A DNA stretch of 64,000 bases from NCBI RefSeq assembly GCF_040939455.1, contig NC_134117.1:63882501-63946500 (forward strand). The letters run 5' to 3'. The position numbers were made by a program, and so were the translations under genes. A model generated the notes under the pieces. The model saw nothing but the letters and a program-made list of their open reading frames with translations, made no database searches and had not been told where the DNA came from. This DNA is from Microcebus murinus. Taxonomy: Eukaryota; Chordata; Mammalia; Primates; Cheirogaleidae. Shown here piece by piece: positions 1-10,899 of the stretch (within the stretch, counting starts at the first letter, position 1; every line of letters starts with the position of its first letter).

Positions 1-439
1 CATCTGACAGGCCTGTTCTGCCAGCTAGGTTTTGGTGATCTAGACTGAACCAGAAGTTGATATAATTGAGCCCAGGGTGTGTCTTTCCTTAGAAGGAGAT
101 AAGTCACTAGAAAAATAAATCACCTGTGGAGCTTTCAATGGATGATGCTGGAATCTCTTTGAATTTTACATATCTCTCTGACATTTAGATTTGAATATGG
201 GACTCAGAGAAGAAAGGGTTATAGATCACAGCCTGAGTTTTAAACAGTATATCTGTAGACCTCAGAGGAGTATGAAAGAAAAGGAGAGAAAGAAATAGCC
301 CTGGGACAAATTCTGTGATGTTAGGATCAAGTGGATTCTTTTAGGTTTTCCCTGCACTGTGACATCCCACCTGACATACCACTATTATAGGTGATAAGTA
401 GCCCGGGATAAAACCACCAGCTTGGGTAATTTGGGTTGC
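1..439. other. Anonymous non-coding sequence
   Basis: No long reading frame, recognisable repeat or RNA gene is visible. Composition is ordinary AT-leaning mammalian DNA. Nothing here suggests a function. Confidence 0.6.
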
Positions 440-585
440 CATTCGTATAATAAATATTCATTGGACACCTACATTGTTATAGGTGATAAAAAAAGATAAA
501 TAATTATGCCTCTTGTCCATAAGGCATTCATGAAACCATTGGGGTGCTAGACATGTGAGCAATTATAATAGTGCTGATTAACATT
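440..585 (-). mobile_element. L2 LINE 3'-end relic
   Basis: Read on the plus strand, the piece follows the antisense L2 3' end in order: ATAAATATTCATTGGACACC, then a tract resembling GGTGATAAAGATAAATAA, then a GACATGTGAGCAATTATAAT segment. Degenerate and ancient; no coding content remains. It abuts a MIR on its right. Confidence 0.55.
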
Positions 586-587
586 TT

Positions 588-798
588 TGAAAACATACAA
601 TGGCATGCACCTTGATAAGGGATTTATACCAATTATCTCATTGGTACTTTTAACAGCTGTTTTGCAGGGAGGATAACCAAGACTCCGAGAACTTTAGGAA
701 TTTGGCTGAGTACTCACAGTACTTGGCAAACCTAGGATTAAATCCGGTTTTATCTTCTACGACAGCTCGTGCTCTTAACCACCATTCGGTATTATCTT
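588..798 (-). mobile_element. MIR SINE relic
   Basis: Antisense MIR. It reads through the TTTTGCAGGGAGGATAACC block, the degenerate core, and the diagnostic end GCTCTTAACCACCATTC, the complement of the MIR start GTGGTTAAGAGC. It is a tRNA-derived SINE, diverged and non-autonomous. The young Alu at 816 landed about 20 bases downstream. Confidence 0.75.
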
Positions 799-815
799 GA
801 CAAAATGTCTCAATA

Positions 816-1160
816 GGCCGGGCGCTGTGGCTCACGCCTGTAATCCTAGCTCTTGGGAGGCCGAGGCGGGCGGATTGCTCGAGGTCAGGAGTTCAAAACC
901 AGCCTGAGCAAGAGCGAGACCCCGTCTCTACTATAAACAGAAAGAAATTAATTGGCCAACTGATATATATATAAAAAAAAAAATTAGCCGGGCATAGTGG
1001 CGCATGCCTGTAGTCCCAGCTACCCGGGAGGCTGAGGCAGAAGGATCACTCGAGCCCAGGAGTTTGAGGTTGCTGTGAGCTAGGCTGACGCCACGGCACT
1101 CACTCTAGCCTGGGCAACAAAGTGAGACTCTGTCTCAAAAAAAAAAAAAAAAAAAAAAAA
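816..1160 (+). mobile_element. Full-length lemur-type Alu, with target-site duplication
   Basis: A complete dimeric 7SL-derived SINE. It starts GGCCGGGCGCTGTGGCTCAC with an intact A-box region, has a lemur-type linker (GAAAGAAATTAATTGGCCAA) and an AT-rich middle, a right arm with TGAGCTAGGCTGACGCC, and a pure poly(A) tail of over 20 residues at about 1137-1160. A 9-base direct repeat, GTCTCAATA, flanks it at 807-815 and 1161-1169, the target-site duplication of L1-mediated insertion. The pure tail and few changes from the remembered consensus suggest a relatively young, lineage-specific insertion. It is the best species-level clue in the window. Confidence 0.96.
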
Positions 1161-1169
1161 GTCTCAATA

Positions 1170-2554
1170 ACAGTACGTGGAAAATGCTAAGGAGGGAATT
1201 GGAAGGATTATGTGATTCCAAAGAACTGAAGAAGTTGTAAGGAGGAGGTGATATCTGTGGTCCTACTCAATGTTCTTGATCTGAGCCAATTGTCCCCAAC
1301 CCCTGGAAAATCACTAGGATGTGACAAACACAGACTCCATCCATAGTGTTTTTTTCACTGTTAAGAAATGTAAGGGGTAAGTAAAAGGAAAACATCAATC
1401 TACTCATTTTTATATGAAAGTATCCCAGCAAACAAATAAATGAAGAAATGATAGATTATCAACATTTCGCTTCCACCTTCCAGCAATAAATTAACATGGT
1501 CATTCTCTCAAGAAGTTATTCTGATGTGGCAGAAGAAAAAAGAAGTTTGGAGAATTTGTGAGCTGCTATCTGGGGATGAGACAGACAAGTGACAAATAGA
1601 GAATGACTATGCAAGTTAACTTGTGGCTAGTACTGCAGTGATGACGTACTGGGAGAAAATACTAAGGTGGAGGGGAAAGGGGAAGGGACAGCCTTCTTGG
1701 TTGGAGTGGGCTGAACAGGACTAACAAGAAGGCACTGGCCATGTGAAACTACTGGAAAAGTTTCCAAGGCAGAAGGAAAGGACAAGTGTGAGAGTCCCAA
1801 GGCATATTCAGAACATGGAAACAGAAACATTTTAATTGAAATTATATTGTCAAACCATATAAAAATAATCGTATTAATAAGACCACCTGTTTTCATGTAT
1901 CTTGGTCTATTTGCCACAGGTCGAAGCCTTGATGGATGTTATTAGTATTATCAGTTTCTTTGTACAATTACTTAATGAAAAACCAACAAAGATGGATTTG
2001 CATAAGCAGTGATCCGAATGCATGTAACATGTCAAATAATAAATGCTATATAGGCTGATCAAATATTTAAGGAGAATAAAGGGTTTAATTTAGTTTCAAA
2101 AGCCGTGCTACAGAGACAATTGAGATGGCAGTTAATAGCTCTAACTCCAGCACAAAGCACCCACTGGGAAGGGCTAAGTTTCTTCCTTTCTTGAGCACAT
2201 TCTTCTCAGAGGCTGTCCTGAGGCCGATTTTCTTTGCTCCCCTGTGAACTCTCCCAGAGTTACAAAATTGACTTCCATTGTTTGAACTGCCTTGACACAT
2301 AACTCCCAAACTGTATATATGCCTCCAAGATACCTGCCAGGGTGTTAACCAGGGGTGGCCAGCCCCATTGCCATAAGAACCTAAACACTTGAAGGAGCTG
2401 GTAGGCAATCGCCGTGTTGTGGATGTGTGTTCCTCACCTAAAGGCATTCGCAATTGTCTCAGAGATCTCCTTGTGTCCAAAATGGAATTGTTTTTTCTCA
2501 TTAGATGCCTTCCTCCTGCCGTGTCCCCTGGCTTGCTGGTTGGTGTAGTTATCC
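1170..2554. other. Anonymous non-coding sequence
   Basis: About 1.4 kb without a gene. A weak antisense L2-like patch may lie near 1735-1830 (CCAAGGCAGAAGGAAAGGAC resembles the L2 antisense stretch before its GGCCCTGAGGCA motif). The rest is unrecognised. A minus-strand frame of 183 codons spans 2085-2636, but its 5' part overlaps an L2 and the product matches no family I know. Confidence 0.5.
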
Positions 2555-3345
2555 AAGTAGTTTCTCCAGCTAAAACGTTGGGAAACATTTTAGATTTCTC
2601 TGTCCTCTCTCTCTGCCTGCCATGCCACTCGAGCACCAGGACTTACTGATTCTATACCCTAAACATGTTCCTGAGGGCCAGGCCTTTCTCCCCTCTCATT
2701 GTAGTCGAGTCAAATCACTTCTGAACTTCTGTAATTCTGTTTCACTGAGTTGAGTCTCTCCAATTCATTCTCCAGATGGCCACCAGCATGAATTGACTAA
2801 AAAGTCTCATTTATGAAACTGACTCTATTGACTACCAGGCTAGTTCATCCTTAGGTTTACTTTCAAGTTACTTCACTATCTGTCCGCAACCCACCTAACT
2901 CTGATATGCCTCTATAGCCATCAACACCTAGACACTTAAATTAGGATTAATATCCTTGCTTAAATTATCAGCCTTCCTAAGACTACATGGGCAGCTGTGA
3001 TACCAAGTCTTTTCACCCAATATCCCAGGCCACTATTTCCTCCTGGGTGAATAAATCTCCTTCGTATTTGTTCATGACGAGTCTAATGTCAGCGCCTCTG
3101 AGAAAGCTTCCTCCACATCCCAGCCGATAAAGTCACTTCCTTCCCTGTTCCCCAAATGTTCTTTACTAATAATTCTACCTTAACATTTACCCAACTGAAC
3201 TCCAATTATCTTTGGAGGCATCTGTCTCACTGACAGGAACAACTAAGTACTTCCTTCCCTGAGGGCAGAAACCATGGATTTTAAACTAGCACAATGCTGG
3301 CACAAACTGGGTGTTTAATAATTATCTGTAGAATGAATGAGTGGA
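2555..3345 (+). mobile_element. Long L2 LINE relic, RT C-terminus to 3' end
   Basis: Collinear with the 3' part of L2. In order: the segment coding the C-terminal end of the reverse-transcriptase protein (ATTCATTCTCCAGATGGCCA at about 2762), the CCTCTGAGAAAGCTTCCTCC block, AAAGTCACTTCCTTCCCTG, a CTGAGGGCAGAAACCATGG motif, and the terminal AATAATTATCTGTAGAATGA. L2 ends in short 3' repeats rather than a poly(A) tail, and that is seen here. No frame remains open across it. An internal stretch near 2880-3050 is too degenerate to align by eye. Confidence 0.75.
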
Positions 3346-4288
3346 TGAGTTAATCGATGCATAGATGGATTCCAAAAGTTTCACTCGGATTTTTAATGTC
3401 GGTTTACTAAGTCAGTATGCTTCAAGATTTATATGTATTTTCTCTTCCTATCCACTCCTCCCACCCTCACACACACACGTACTCCTATGACTTTCAGCTC
3501 TTTCATATTAGGAAGTTTTTTCTCATCTTTGTATTCTGTGTGACAACAAGCTGAGTTGCATTGCTAAGTAATTGTTGGCTTAAAATTTGCAAAAATATTA
3601 TTAAACTTTAGAGATGTTCAGGAACTCTGCGTGTCAGGAGAGCTTAAGGTTCCTCTACATGTGTGGATTTTTTAATGAATATAAGAAAACTCCAAGGCCT
3701 TCTGCTATGCAAAATATAAATGGCTGGTCTTCATGTCATGCTCAGTCCTACATCCCTGCACCTGGTGTAGGACTTATCCTCTACAGAGTTCTTTTTACTA
3801 GATACACTGCTGTCGTCTTTTAAGTGCTGAATGACGATAAGACAGGGCTTATTTGAGGGATGAATGATGGATGGTGTTGAGAACATTTCTTTTCACCCAA
3901 AGCAGAGGAAGCACTCAAAGACGATCTAGTTTCCCCAAGAAATTTGCATCCTTAAGAAATGTGGTGCTGCAGAGGGATTCTAGTCGGTACTAGGGGGACA
4001 GTCACAGCCACCATGATCATCATAATCATAATCTACTACTGGAACCATTTTTAAAATTTTCCAGCAGCATGTACCTTGTGCTACACCTGTGATTTTCCTA
4101 GACAGAAATGCAATATTCAGCATTTTTCATGTTTTTGCCCACAGTAGCCTCCACCCTTTGTGTAGCCTAATAGAAAAGCTGTGATTTACCTAGGAGTAAA
4201 ACACTGAGAAATAGAAACTACAGTTGAATTGGGTTATAAGATAGGCATTTGTAATTTTTTTTTAAATTCTGCATATTCCTTTTTTCAC
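3346..4288. other. Anonymous non-coding sequence
   Basis: No gene or clear mobile element. Contains a short (CA)n near 3469-3479 and a small ATCATCATAATCATAAT-type tract at 4017-4033. Otherwise unremarkable. Confidence 0.5.
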
Positions 4289-4382
4289 ATACATTTACAA
4301 AGTGTTTTCTGTGAACCAGAAACTGAGACTGTAGTGCGTAGTTAGGTGTAGTCTCTGTCTTTGAAGGGCTCCTATCTTATTA
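4289..4382 (-). mobile_element. Possible L2 3'-end fragment
   Basis: The run GTGTTTTCTGTGAACCAG, followed by GTCTCTGTCTTTGAAGGGCT, resembles the antisense L2 end (TACTGTGTGCCAGGCACTG ... TCCCTGCCCTCAAGGAGCT). Short and degenerate. Confidence 0.4.
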
Positions 4383-4573
4383 AAATACTTTTGTGGTTGT
4401 AACACATTTAATTTTTAAAGAAAATAAACATAGGGATTTCAAAGTTGTGTTTAAGAACATCTAAATCTTACTTCTTCCCCACGGATGGCTGCTTCTTTTC
4501 CCAGCTGGCCTGGATTAGAATGATCTTACCTCTACCAAGAAGGTGATTTCATCCTGGATATAGTTATTGACAC

Positions 4574-4860
4574 TGCTTTCTTTTTTTTTTTTTTTAAGTT
4601 TTTGTTCGACTTGTATTGCACTTAATATTTGTTGAATTTATACACACACACATATATATATACACTCATGCTATATATATATATACACATTATATATATA
4701 TATACTCATATATATATACATTCATGTTTAGAATGAGTATATGCACTCATGTTTAGATGCTGCTGGATAATTATCTATAATTCGGCTATTATATATGTAC
4801 CTTATATATAACATTATATGTAAAATATAATATATATAATACATATGTATAAAAACATTA
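4574..4860. repeat. Poly-T plus (TA)n/(CA)n low-complexity tract
   Basis: A T run at 4581-4595 is followed by alternating (CA)n and (TA)n stretches, interrupted by two near copies of a CTCATGTTTAGA motif (about 4722 and 4747). A second TA-rich part follows at about 4785-4855. Such tracts are length-polymorphic and assembly-sensitive. Confidence 0.85.
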
Positions 4861-4899
4861 AACATCCTATTTGTACCCTCAAAGTAACAAAATACTCAA

Positions 4900-5074
4900 A
4901 CCATGCACAGCGGTTCACATCTGTAGTGCCAGCTACTCAGGAGGCTTAGGTGGGGGGATCCCTTGAGGCCAGGAGTTCTAGGCTGTAATGTGTCATCATC
5001 ATTCTGGGAATAACCACTGCAGTCCAGCCTGAGCAACAGAGCAAGACCCTGTTTCTAAAAAAAATAAATAAATA
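4900..5074 (+). mobile_element. 7SL-derived monomer (FAM/FLAM-like)
   Basis: A single-arm 7SL-related element. The left part matches the 7SL RNA 5' domain, including AGGAGTTCTAGGCTGTAATG, which corresponds to the 7SL GGAGTTCTGGGCTGTAGTG rather than the Alu GTTCGAGACCAGCC. After a missing S-domain the sequence resumes with GAATAACCACTGCAGTCCAG, matching the 7SL 3' domain (GAATAGCCACTGCACTCCAG), and ends in an A-rich AAATAAATAAATAA tail. This is the architecture of a fossil Alu monomer or similar early 7SL retroposon, not half of an ordinary Alu. No clear target-site duplication was found. Confidence 0.8.
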
Positions 5075-5970
5075 ATGCTTTTTTAAACTAACCAAAAACT
5101 CCGTTAAACTCAATTAAATTCCAGTGCCTGCCCTTAAAATCAACTGTCAAGCCTTAGCTCTGCTGTTTCTCCAGAGTACTATAACTCCTATTCTGTCGTT
5201 CAGTGTGTAATCACCTCTTACACTGAGTCGATAGGAGAAACAGTTAACAGCAAGCGAGAGAAGCACTGGAATGCAGCGGCCATAAGGCCTCTATTCTGTC
5301 CCCCAGCCTGGGGCAGCTCAGAAGGAGCTGGGGCTGTCCGGACCACGAGGAGCCATTTGGAGCAAGGCTTCCAGATGGAGCTGAGGAGAGGCAGCGGCTC
5401 ACTGTCCTGGTGGCAGAGGAAGCTTTCTCAGAGGAGATGCAAGTTGAACTGGGATCTGACAGAGGAGGAGCACTTGCCTTGTGGACTGTTTGCAAAACAG
5501 GAAGCCAGCTGTCACACATCCACAAGAGCCCAAGAGATCTTGCAAAGAAAGGACAGGTTTTTTTTTGTTTGTTTGTTTTTGTTTTTTTATTTTCCTTGTA
5601 TCCAGGCACTGGCACAGGACCCGGCCTGAATGAAAGAGACAATTTGTTTTCCAGGATTAAATTATCTTTGCAATTGCCTTACTGTGGGGCTGGCCTAGCT
5701 CCCCAGATTGCTCTAGGTGCTGAGGGAGAACAGGAAGGAATTAGTAATGGCCACCGGTAACAGCGAGTGAGTAACTTGAAGTCTCCGATGAGTGAGTCTA
5801 TGAATGCATCCATGCATTCTTGCATGGGTCTCAATTTATAGGCACTTGGGTGACCCAGAGAGACACATTCCCAGGAACCCACATATTCAGCACATCAGGA
5901 CCGCATCGGGCATGTGTCTGGCCCCAGGCTCTCACTCAGCTTTTTAGGGGTAGAGTCAGCTCTACTCCCT
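5075..5970. other. Anonymous non-coding sequence
   Basis: No recognised repeat apart from a T/G-rich run at 5558-5590. Overlapping open frames on both strands (about 90 to 132 codons, 5244-5760) show no domain and appear to be chance frames in somewhat GC-richer DNA. Confidence 0.5.
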
Positions 5971-5971
5971 C

Positions 5972-6215
5972 AACTCATTCATTCATGCCATAAACTTTTG
6001 AGAAACTTGCTTATATCAAGGGCTGTGTACAGGATGAAGATCAAAACGATAAATAATCCAGGGTCGTAATCTAGTGGGAGACAGACAGGAGAGGATCAGA
6101 TGCCAGTGGCAGGATACCGATCCCTACACCAGTTACAGCAGGACTGAGCCTCTGACCTCCAGGAGGGGGCACCAGCGATGAGTTTGGGAAGAAGCTCTAT
6201 AAAAGGTTTATGTGG
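5972..6215 (-). mobile_element. L2 LINE 3'-end relic
   Basis: Antisense L2 in order: the ATTCATTCAT start, a GGGCTGTGTACAGGATGAAG block (consensus GTGCTAGGCGCTGGGGATAC), then TAATCTAGTGGGAGACAGAC, and finally AGGAGGGGGCACCAGCGATG near the right end. Diverged but collinear over about 240 bases. Confidence 0.65.
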
Positions 6216-7304
6216 GTGTTTTTGTTTTTGGTTTTTTTTTTTTTTAGAGCAACAGCTCTGTAGGACGGTGTACAAAAAAGGATGGAGGAGTCTGTAGAAA
6301 AATAAATTTGAGAAATATTTGATGTCATATCCCTCTCTAGTAAATTTTTAAAAAAATGTATTAGCATATGAAAAGTTCTCAGAAATGCAGTCATAAAGAA
6401 ACCTACTTTTATTGTTTAACTTAGGACTTGATTATAGGCCTCTCTTTGGGGAATGCTGCTCTGTGTCTTCCAGAGGGCTTTCTTGATTTGCTGTGGGTAC
6501 CTACAGGCTCAATGAAGGGAGAATAGACCTTCAATAAAGCCCATAAAATCAGTCTCTACAGGGTGGAACATGCTGTCATTTTAGATGTCGTTTGTCCCAT
6601 CTTCTGGCCAGCCGATCACTTGGAGATTCTGCAGACCGGCCTTGGCAGGTGGTTTACCCAGGTTCTCCTGGTGGGGACCTTCGTACCTTATATAGTAAAC
6701 AAAACTCACAACCTGTGACTTCTCTCCTGGAGGTTGTTTTATGAAGAAATCTGCCCACACCGTCTTCTGGAGCAGATTTGAAAACATCCCTCACATCTCT
6801 TGTTGCCAAGACTTCTCAGAACCTTGACGCATCAGATCCAGTGCCACTGTTGAGTCACATTTTTCTCATCCTGTTAGTTGGATTAAAGGAAAAAATAAAA
6901 ATAAAAACACTTTGCATGCATTTATTGATTGCATAATTAGTGTGGATTTAATTTGATCAACACAAAATCATTTATCAAGTTCCACATTGATATTTTCATT
7001 TTGGTAAATCTTATTGAATCCAGAATAAATCACAAGGTAATAACAGCTTAATAAAGTCCTCACCAGGTGCCCTGCCACTGCTGAGGGCTTTGTCTCCCAT
7101 AGTAAGTCTCTCTTAGTGAGTCTGCCTCTCTAGTTATGTGTGTTTTCCCTAGTGTTTAACTCAACGTCGTTTAATCATTACATTGGTATCAGAGAGTATT
7201 TTTTGAAATTATAAGCCTTATCATCTATGTTAACTGTCCAGCAACTGATGAGTTATTTCTTCCTGGAACAAAAAAGAATAACAATAGGGTAGTAAGCGAC
7301 CCTG
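6216..7304. other. Anonymous non-coding sequence with an AT-rich block
   Basis: Starts with a T-rich run (about 6220-6245). A 68-codon minus-strand frame at 6581-6787 has no recognised relatives. The part from about 6860 to 7040 is listed separately as a possible regulatory block. No mobile element was identified. Confidence 0.5.
6860..7040. promoter_or_regulatory. Candidate AT-rich non-coding regulatory block
   Basis: A repeat-free, low-GC stretch with a TAATTA homeodomain core at 6934-6939, inside GATTGCATAATTAGTG, next to TTTGCATGCATTTATTGATT and TTTAATTTGATCAA. Clusters like this are common in deeply conserved non-coding elements, but they also arise by chance in AT-rich DNA. Only cross-species alignment can decide. 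Confidence 0.22.
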
Positions 7305-7555
7305 TACTTCCACACCACCTACTGTGTGCCAGACAGTGTTCTCAGTGCTGTAAGCAGTTTAACTCGTACAATTCTCAGAACAGCCCTAGCAGGAGATGAA
7401 CTTATTATTCCCCACTTCATAAATGAGAAACTGAGATGCAGAGAGTTTAAATAACTGGCCTAGATGACTCAAATAGCAACTCTGGTTGGGGCCTGAATTT
7501 TAACCCAAGCAGTCTGGCTCCAGAGTCCACTCTCCTAACAACTCTATTACTTGAT
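7305..7555 (-). mobile_element. Near full-length MIR SINE
   Basis: A well-preserved antisense MIR. It begins CTACTGTGTGCCAGACAGTG and runs through TTATTATTCCCCACTTCAT, AATGAGAAACTGAGATGCAG and the core AAATAACTGGCCTAGATGAC. It ends CAGTCTGGCTCCAGAGTCCA, the complement of the MIR A-box side. It is among the clearest MIR copies here. Confidence 0.9.
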
Positions 7556-9228
7556 TTGGTTGAATTAGTACAGACTGGGTTCTAGAAGGGCTTGAGCACA
7601 ATTTATTTGGCTGTCAAATATTTAAAGAAATGAAGAATCACCTGTGAATGTGAAAAGCAGGGTGAATTCATGTAGGTAAATGTTAACATTAGAAAATTTA
7701 TCTGATAAATGCAAACAATTCAGCAAAACCCAAGAGTGATGGCATAGGGAACTGGGGTGTTTGTTTCCCATTTCACAAAACAAAGCGGCTAACCTTGCAT
7801 TTGTCTCAACAAGTAGTTTGTTTAGCTTCTCAGAGGAATAGCAGCAAATGTAAATAAAATCAATAACAGCAACTGAAAAACTTAACGGGTAATGTATATC
7901 AGTTTTCCTCTGTGTGCCTCAGCTTGTCTCTTTTATTTCAAGGTACTGCATATATGATTTCTCATTTGGGTTTCTGCGCTGTATTACACCTCAGCAATAT
8001 GCACATCAAACATTTTGAAAGTCTGCCCCAAGAGGCAACAACCACTTGAATTATACATTGCCTCACAAAGTGATGATAATATAGACCTACCTGCATGATT
8101 GTTTTTGAAGAATTCCATCCAGGATAAAATAGATAAATAAAATACAATTTAAAGAGTTCTATATGTTTGAGAATTCAAAACAAAAAAAATGTTATCTCTG
8201 TGCAAACTCACAGTGGATGAGTAGGAGTCGTACGTTTTCTATTCAGTATCTAGCATGGCCTACTCTCGTGTTTAGCATGCCAGACTCTGAGTGTCCCCAG
8301 ATCTAAGATGTTTTGCACAACCAGAGTTGGTATCCTTGCTGATGTCTTCTCACCCTATTTATGGCCCAGCCACGATGAAAGTTATTATTAGTATTCTCAG
8401 GCGTATTCTATAAACTCGTAATGGTGTGTTTCATTGTTTGTGGTGTTAGCCTTGGGCTGTTAGACATAATTTTGTTTACGACTATAAAGTCAGGCTGTCC
8501 ATCCAGAACATGAGGGATTATATATTCACTACATCTGCTGAATCAGCTGGGTTTGTGCAGTGAATACCACATCCTCATTTGCAGAACTCATTGGGCTTTT
8601 GGGTGAACATCTATAAGATTTGACTTGTAATGTTTAGAGCATGATTTATTTCATTTTCTTCACTTAAATTTATTCCCTATGGTTTCTGTTATCTGTAGCT
8701 TGTATTTCGCATTACAAGCTGAAATTCCTCTTTCTTTTTGTTATGGTATAATATTCATATGAGAATCCTCTTTCCTCACCTTGGATAGAGAAATCCAAAC
8801 GACCATTTAACCAATTGACTAAGAGACTGAGATAGCACATGTTTTATAAAGCTGGACCAACATGTGCTTTGTGACCAGCTGTTCTCTTGTGGCATTCTAG
8901 ACCCATAATAATAAGTGCATATATTAGTTACAGTAGTGTGTGGATTCAAGAACCTGATACTGTCTATCTTTTGAGCTACCACATTTATCACCTAGCTTTT
9001 AGGTCTTCCTGATATCAACATCCATGGAGCAAATGGGGAAGAGAAATGTGGGGGTTCTTATGGACCAGGTTTGGAAAGGGTCTCTGTTCCTATCCACCTG
9101 CCAGTGGCCAGAAGTCAGTCACGTGATCCTACTTAGATGCAAAGCATTCTGGATAATGTAGTCCCTGGCTTACGGGACATTTCAGCAACAATTCTATTCT
9201 CTAAAAGAGGAGTATTAATCTTTGGTCA
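7556..9228. other. Anonymous non-coding sequence
   Basis: About 1.7 kb with no gene and no repeat I can name. AT-rich, with scattered short frames only. An 8-base inverted repeat (8697-8704 and 8713-8720, AGCTTGTA/TACAAGCT) is the only structure noticed. Confidence 0.5.
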
Positions 9229-9229
9229 A

Positions 9230-9390
9230 CAGCCATCTTTACCACATTGTGTGATTTTAGAACCTTTCTGAGCCTCAGTTTTCTCGTATTTAAAATGAAA
9301 AAAACTATCTCACAGATTATTATTAGATGGGGTCGTATACATTAAAAATCATGTGAGCTGCAAAATGCTACACAGGTTTAAGGTATTTTA
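9230..9390 (+). mobile_element. MIR SINE relic
   Basis: Sense MIR 3' half: ACCTTTCTGAGCCTCAGTTT, then TTAAAATG and the ACTATCTCACAGATTATTAT region. It tails off before the MIR end. The 5' third is missing or unrecognisable. Confidence 0.75.
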
Positions 9391-9849
9391 TCTTTCTAAC
9401 AGTGATAGTAATAATTTATTAATTATTTGAGAGTAAAATTGATGTATTTATCTTACTCTAGCCTAGATAATTTAAAGAGTGCTTAGGAGCTAGGCCATAT
9501 GATAAGTGAAGTCTCTTTATTTTCATAATTGCCCTTTTCTTCACAGCTTCTTTTATGTCCGTCCATGATGTACCAACACAGCTCATAGGGTCAGATCTTA
9601 CAGATAAGAAGGAAGTATCTGGGCAAACTGGGATGGTTCATCACTCTGTATACAGATCAACTTTGACTATTCTCTAGGTTTGTCTTTTATAACCATTGTA
9701 TTAATTCAATGATAAAAATTAGCCAACCAAACACCTGAATTAAGCATCACACAAAATTGTCTCAACAATAATTCCAAAGAAAGAGACACCAATGTGCAAG
9801 GTATAGATGGTACCTGGTTTTTATACTATAAGAACAGATGTAAGGAAAA
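9391..9849. other. Anonymous non-coding sequence
   Basis: Nothing recognised in this 460-base stretch. A GATAGTAATAATTTATTAATTATTTG tract near 9404-9429 is simply AT-rich. Confidence 0.5.
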
Positions 9850-10050
9850 CAATGCACAGGTTAAGAACAACAGGCTTTGAGATCAGAAAAAACTGCTTTG
9901 AACTTGGCTCTACATTAGCAAGTGTTGTGAATCTTGGTAAGTTATTTAACTGTCTGGTCCTCTGTTTCTCATTTACTCAACAGAGAGTAGGTGATAAACT
10001 CAAATGTTTTTTATTAGAGTTGAATTTGATGGTGCTTCTAAAATATTAGC
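9850..10050 (+). mobile_element. MIR SINE relic
   Basis: Sense MIR: GGTTAAGAACAACAGGCTTT matches the MIR start, then GAACTTGGCTCTACATTAGC, then GTAAGTTATTTAACTGTCTG and TCTGTTTCTCATTTACTCAA. The order is correct over about 200 bases. An 80-codon frame over this span is a by-product of the relic. Confidence 0.8.
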
Positions 10051-10084
10051 TACTGTGGAGATCGACTGTGGGGATTTAGCCAAG

Positions 10085-10225
10085 TGCTACTCATGTGTCA
10101 TACTTATGTGTCACAGAAATGCTATAGATCCCTGAAGACACACAGCAAGGTAATAATAAGCTAAGACTACAACCTAGGACCATTGAATCCAAAGCTTATT
10201 CTCATAATCATTGTATTGTGTTGTC
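10085..10225 (-). mobile_element. MIR SINE fragment
   Basis: Antisense MIR tail: ACACACAGCAAGGTAATAAT followed by ACAACCTAGGACCATTGAAT and AAGCTTATTCTCATAATCAT, which parallels the GCTCTTAACCACT end of antisense MIR. It lies just after an oppositely oriented MIR. Confidence 0.6.
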
Positions 10226-10234
10226 TTTCTGGGC

Positions 10235-10285
10235 GTGGCACTGTGCCTGGCCCATGGTAATTGCTCAATAAATCACATCAATTAC
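10235..10285 (+). mobile_element. Possible L2 terminal fragment
   Basis: GGCACTGTGCCTGGCCCATG followed by TAATTGCTCAATAAATCACA resembles the last 50 bases shared by L2 and MIR 3' ends. It is too short to name the family firmly. Confidence 0.45.
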
Positions 10286-10899
10286 TGCTATTGTTCCTGT
10301 CTGTGTGCAGGTCAGTTGTGAAGACATGGTAGTGGGTATGTCATTCCCTGGTAGTGCAGATGGTAGATATGAGCGTTCCCCACGGTGCTAATGAAGCCCC
10401 CACAGTTCCACACCCTCTGAAATCACAACTCCTCCAGAACCTTCTCTTCAGTGACACCAACTCTGAATGGGGGAAGGTCAAGGAAGTCCCATTTCACAAA
10501 TAACGCATACAGTTTATTTGCTATGTACTTCATCTGTACGATCTGTTCTCATCTTTTTATAATAGGCTTGGTTTTCTGATTGTGAAGTTTGAATTATGAA
10601 AATTCCTCTTTCAAAATTGTTCATGAGGAAGAATAAAAGAGGACAGACAAGGATATACTGGAAACAAAGAATGGAGGATGTATGCAATGCAAACGTTCAA
10701 AAAGTTTTAATAAAATGAAAACAATGCCAAAATAATTTAAAAATTAGAGCAAGGAGGCAAAATACAAAGCCCCAAGTACAAAATATAATGCATTATTATA
10801 CCGGTGTTTCCGATCAATGAGAACAGATCAATTACCTGATATCTACTGCCCAAATATTCAGATGGAAACAATGTTAGCTCTTTTCATCTTTCAGCACTC
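10286..10899. other. Anonymous non-coding sequence
   Basis: No gene. The A-rich right part (about 10670-10899) may be further degenerate L1 sequence continuous with the fragment that follows, but I cannot align it. Confidence 0.45.

Noticed and set aside
2085..2636. 183-codon minus-strand open frame, the longest in the window
   Set aside because: Its 5' part is antisense to an L2 relic, it shows no domain, and an overlapping opposite-strand frame is equally open. Judged a chance frame.
5244..5760. Cluster of frames of 90 to 132 codons on both strands
   Set aside because: Contradictory overlapping frames, no homology recognised, no splice context.
6581..6787. 68-codon minus-strand frame with protein-like composition
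   Set aside because: No family recognised and no flanking retroposon or exon signals; kept only as part of an anonymous stretch.
8697..8720. 8-base stem AGCTTGTA/TACAAGCT, possible small hairpin
   Set aside because: Too short for a microRNA precursor and expected by chance in a window this size.
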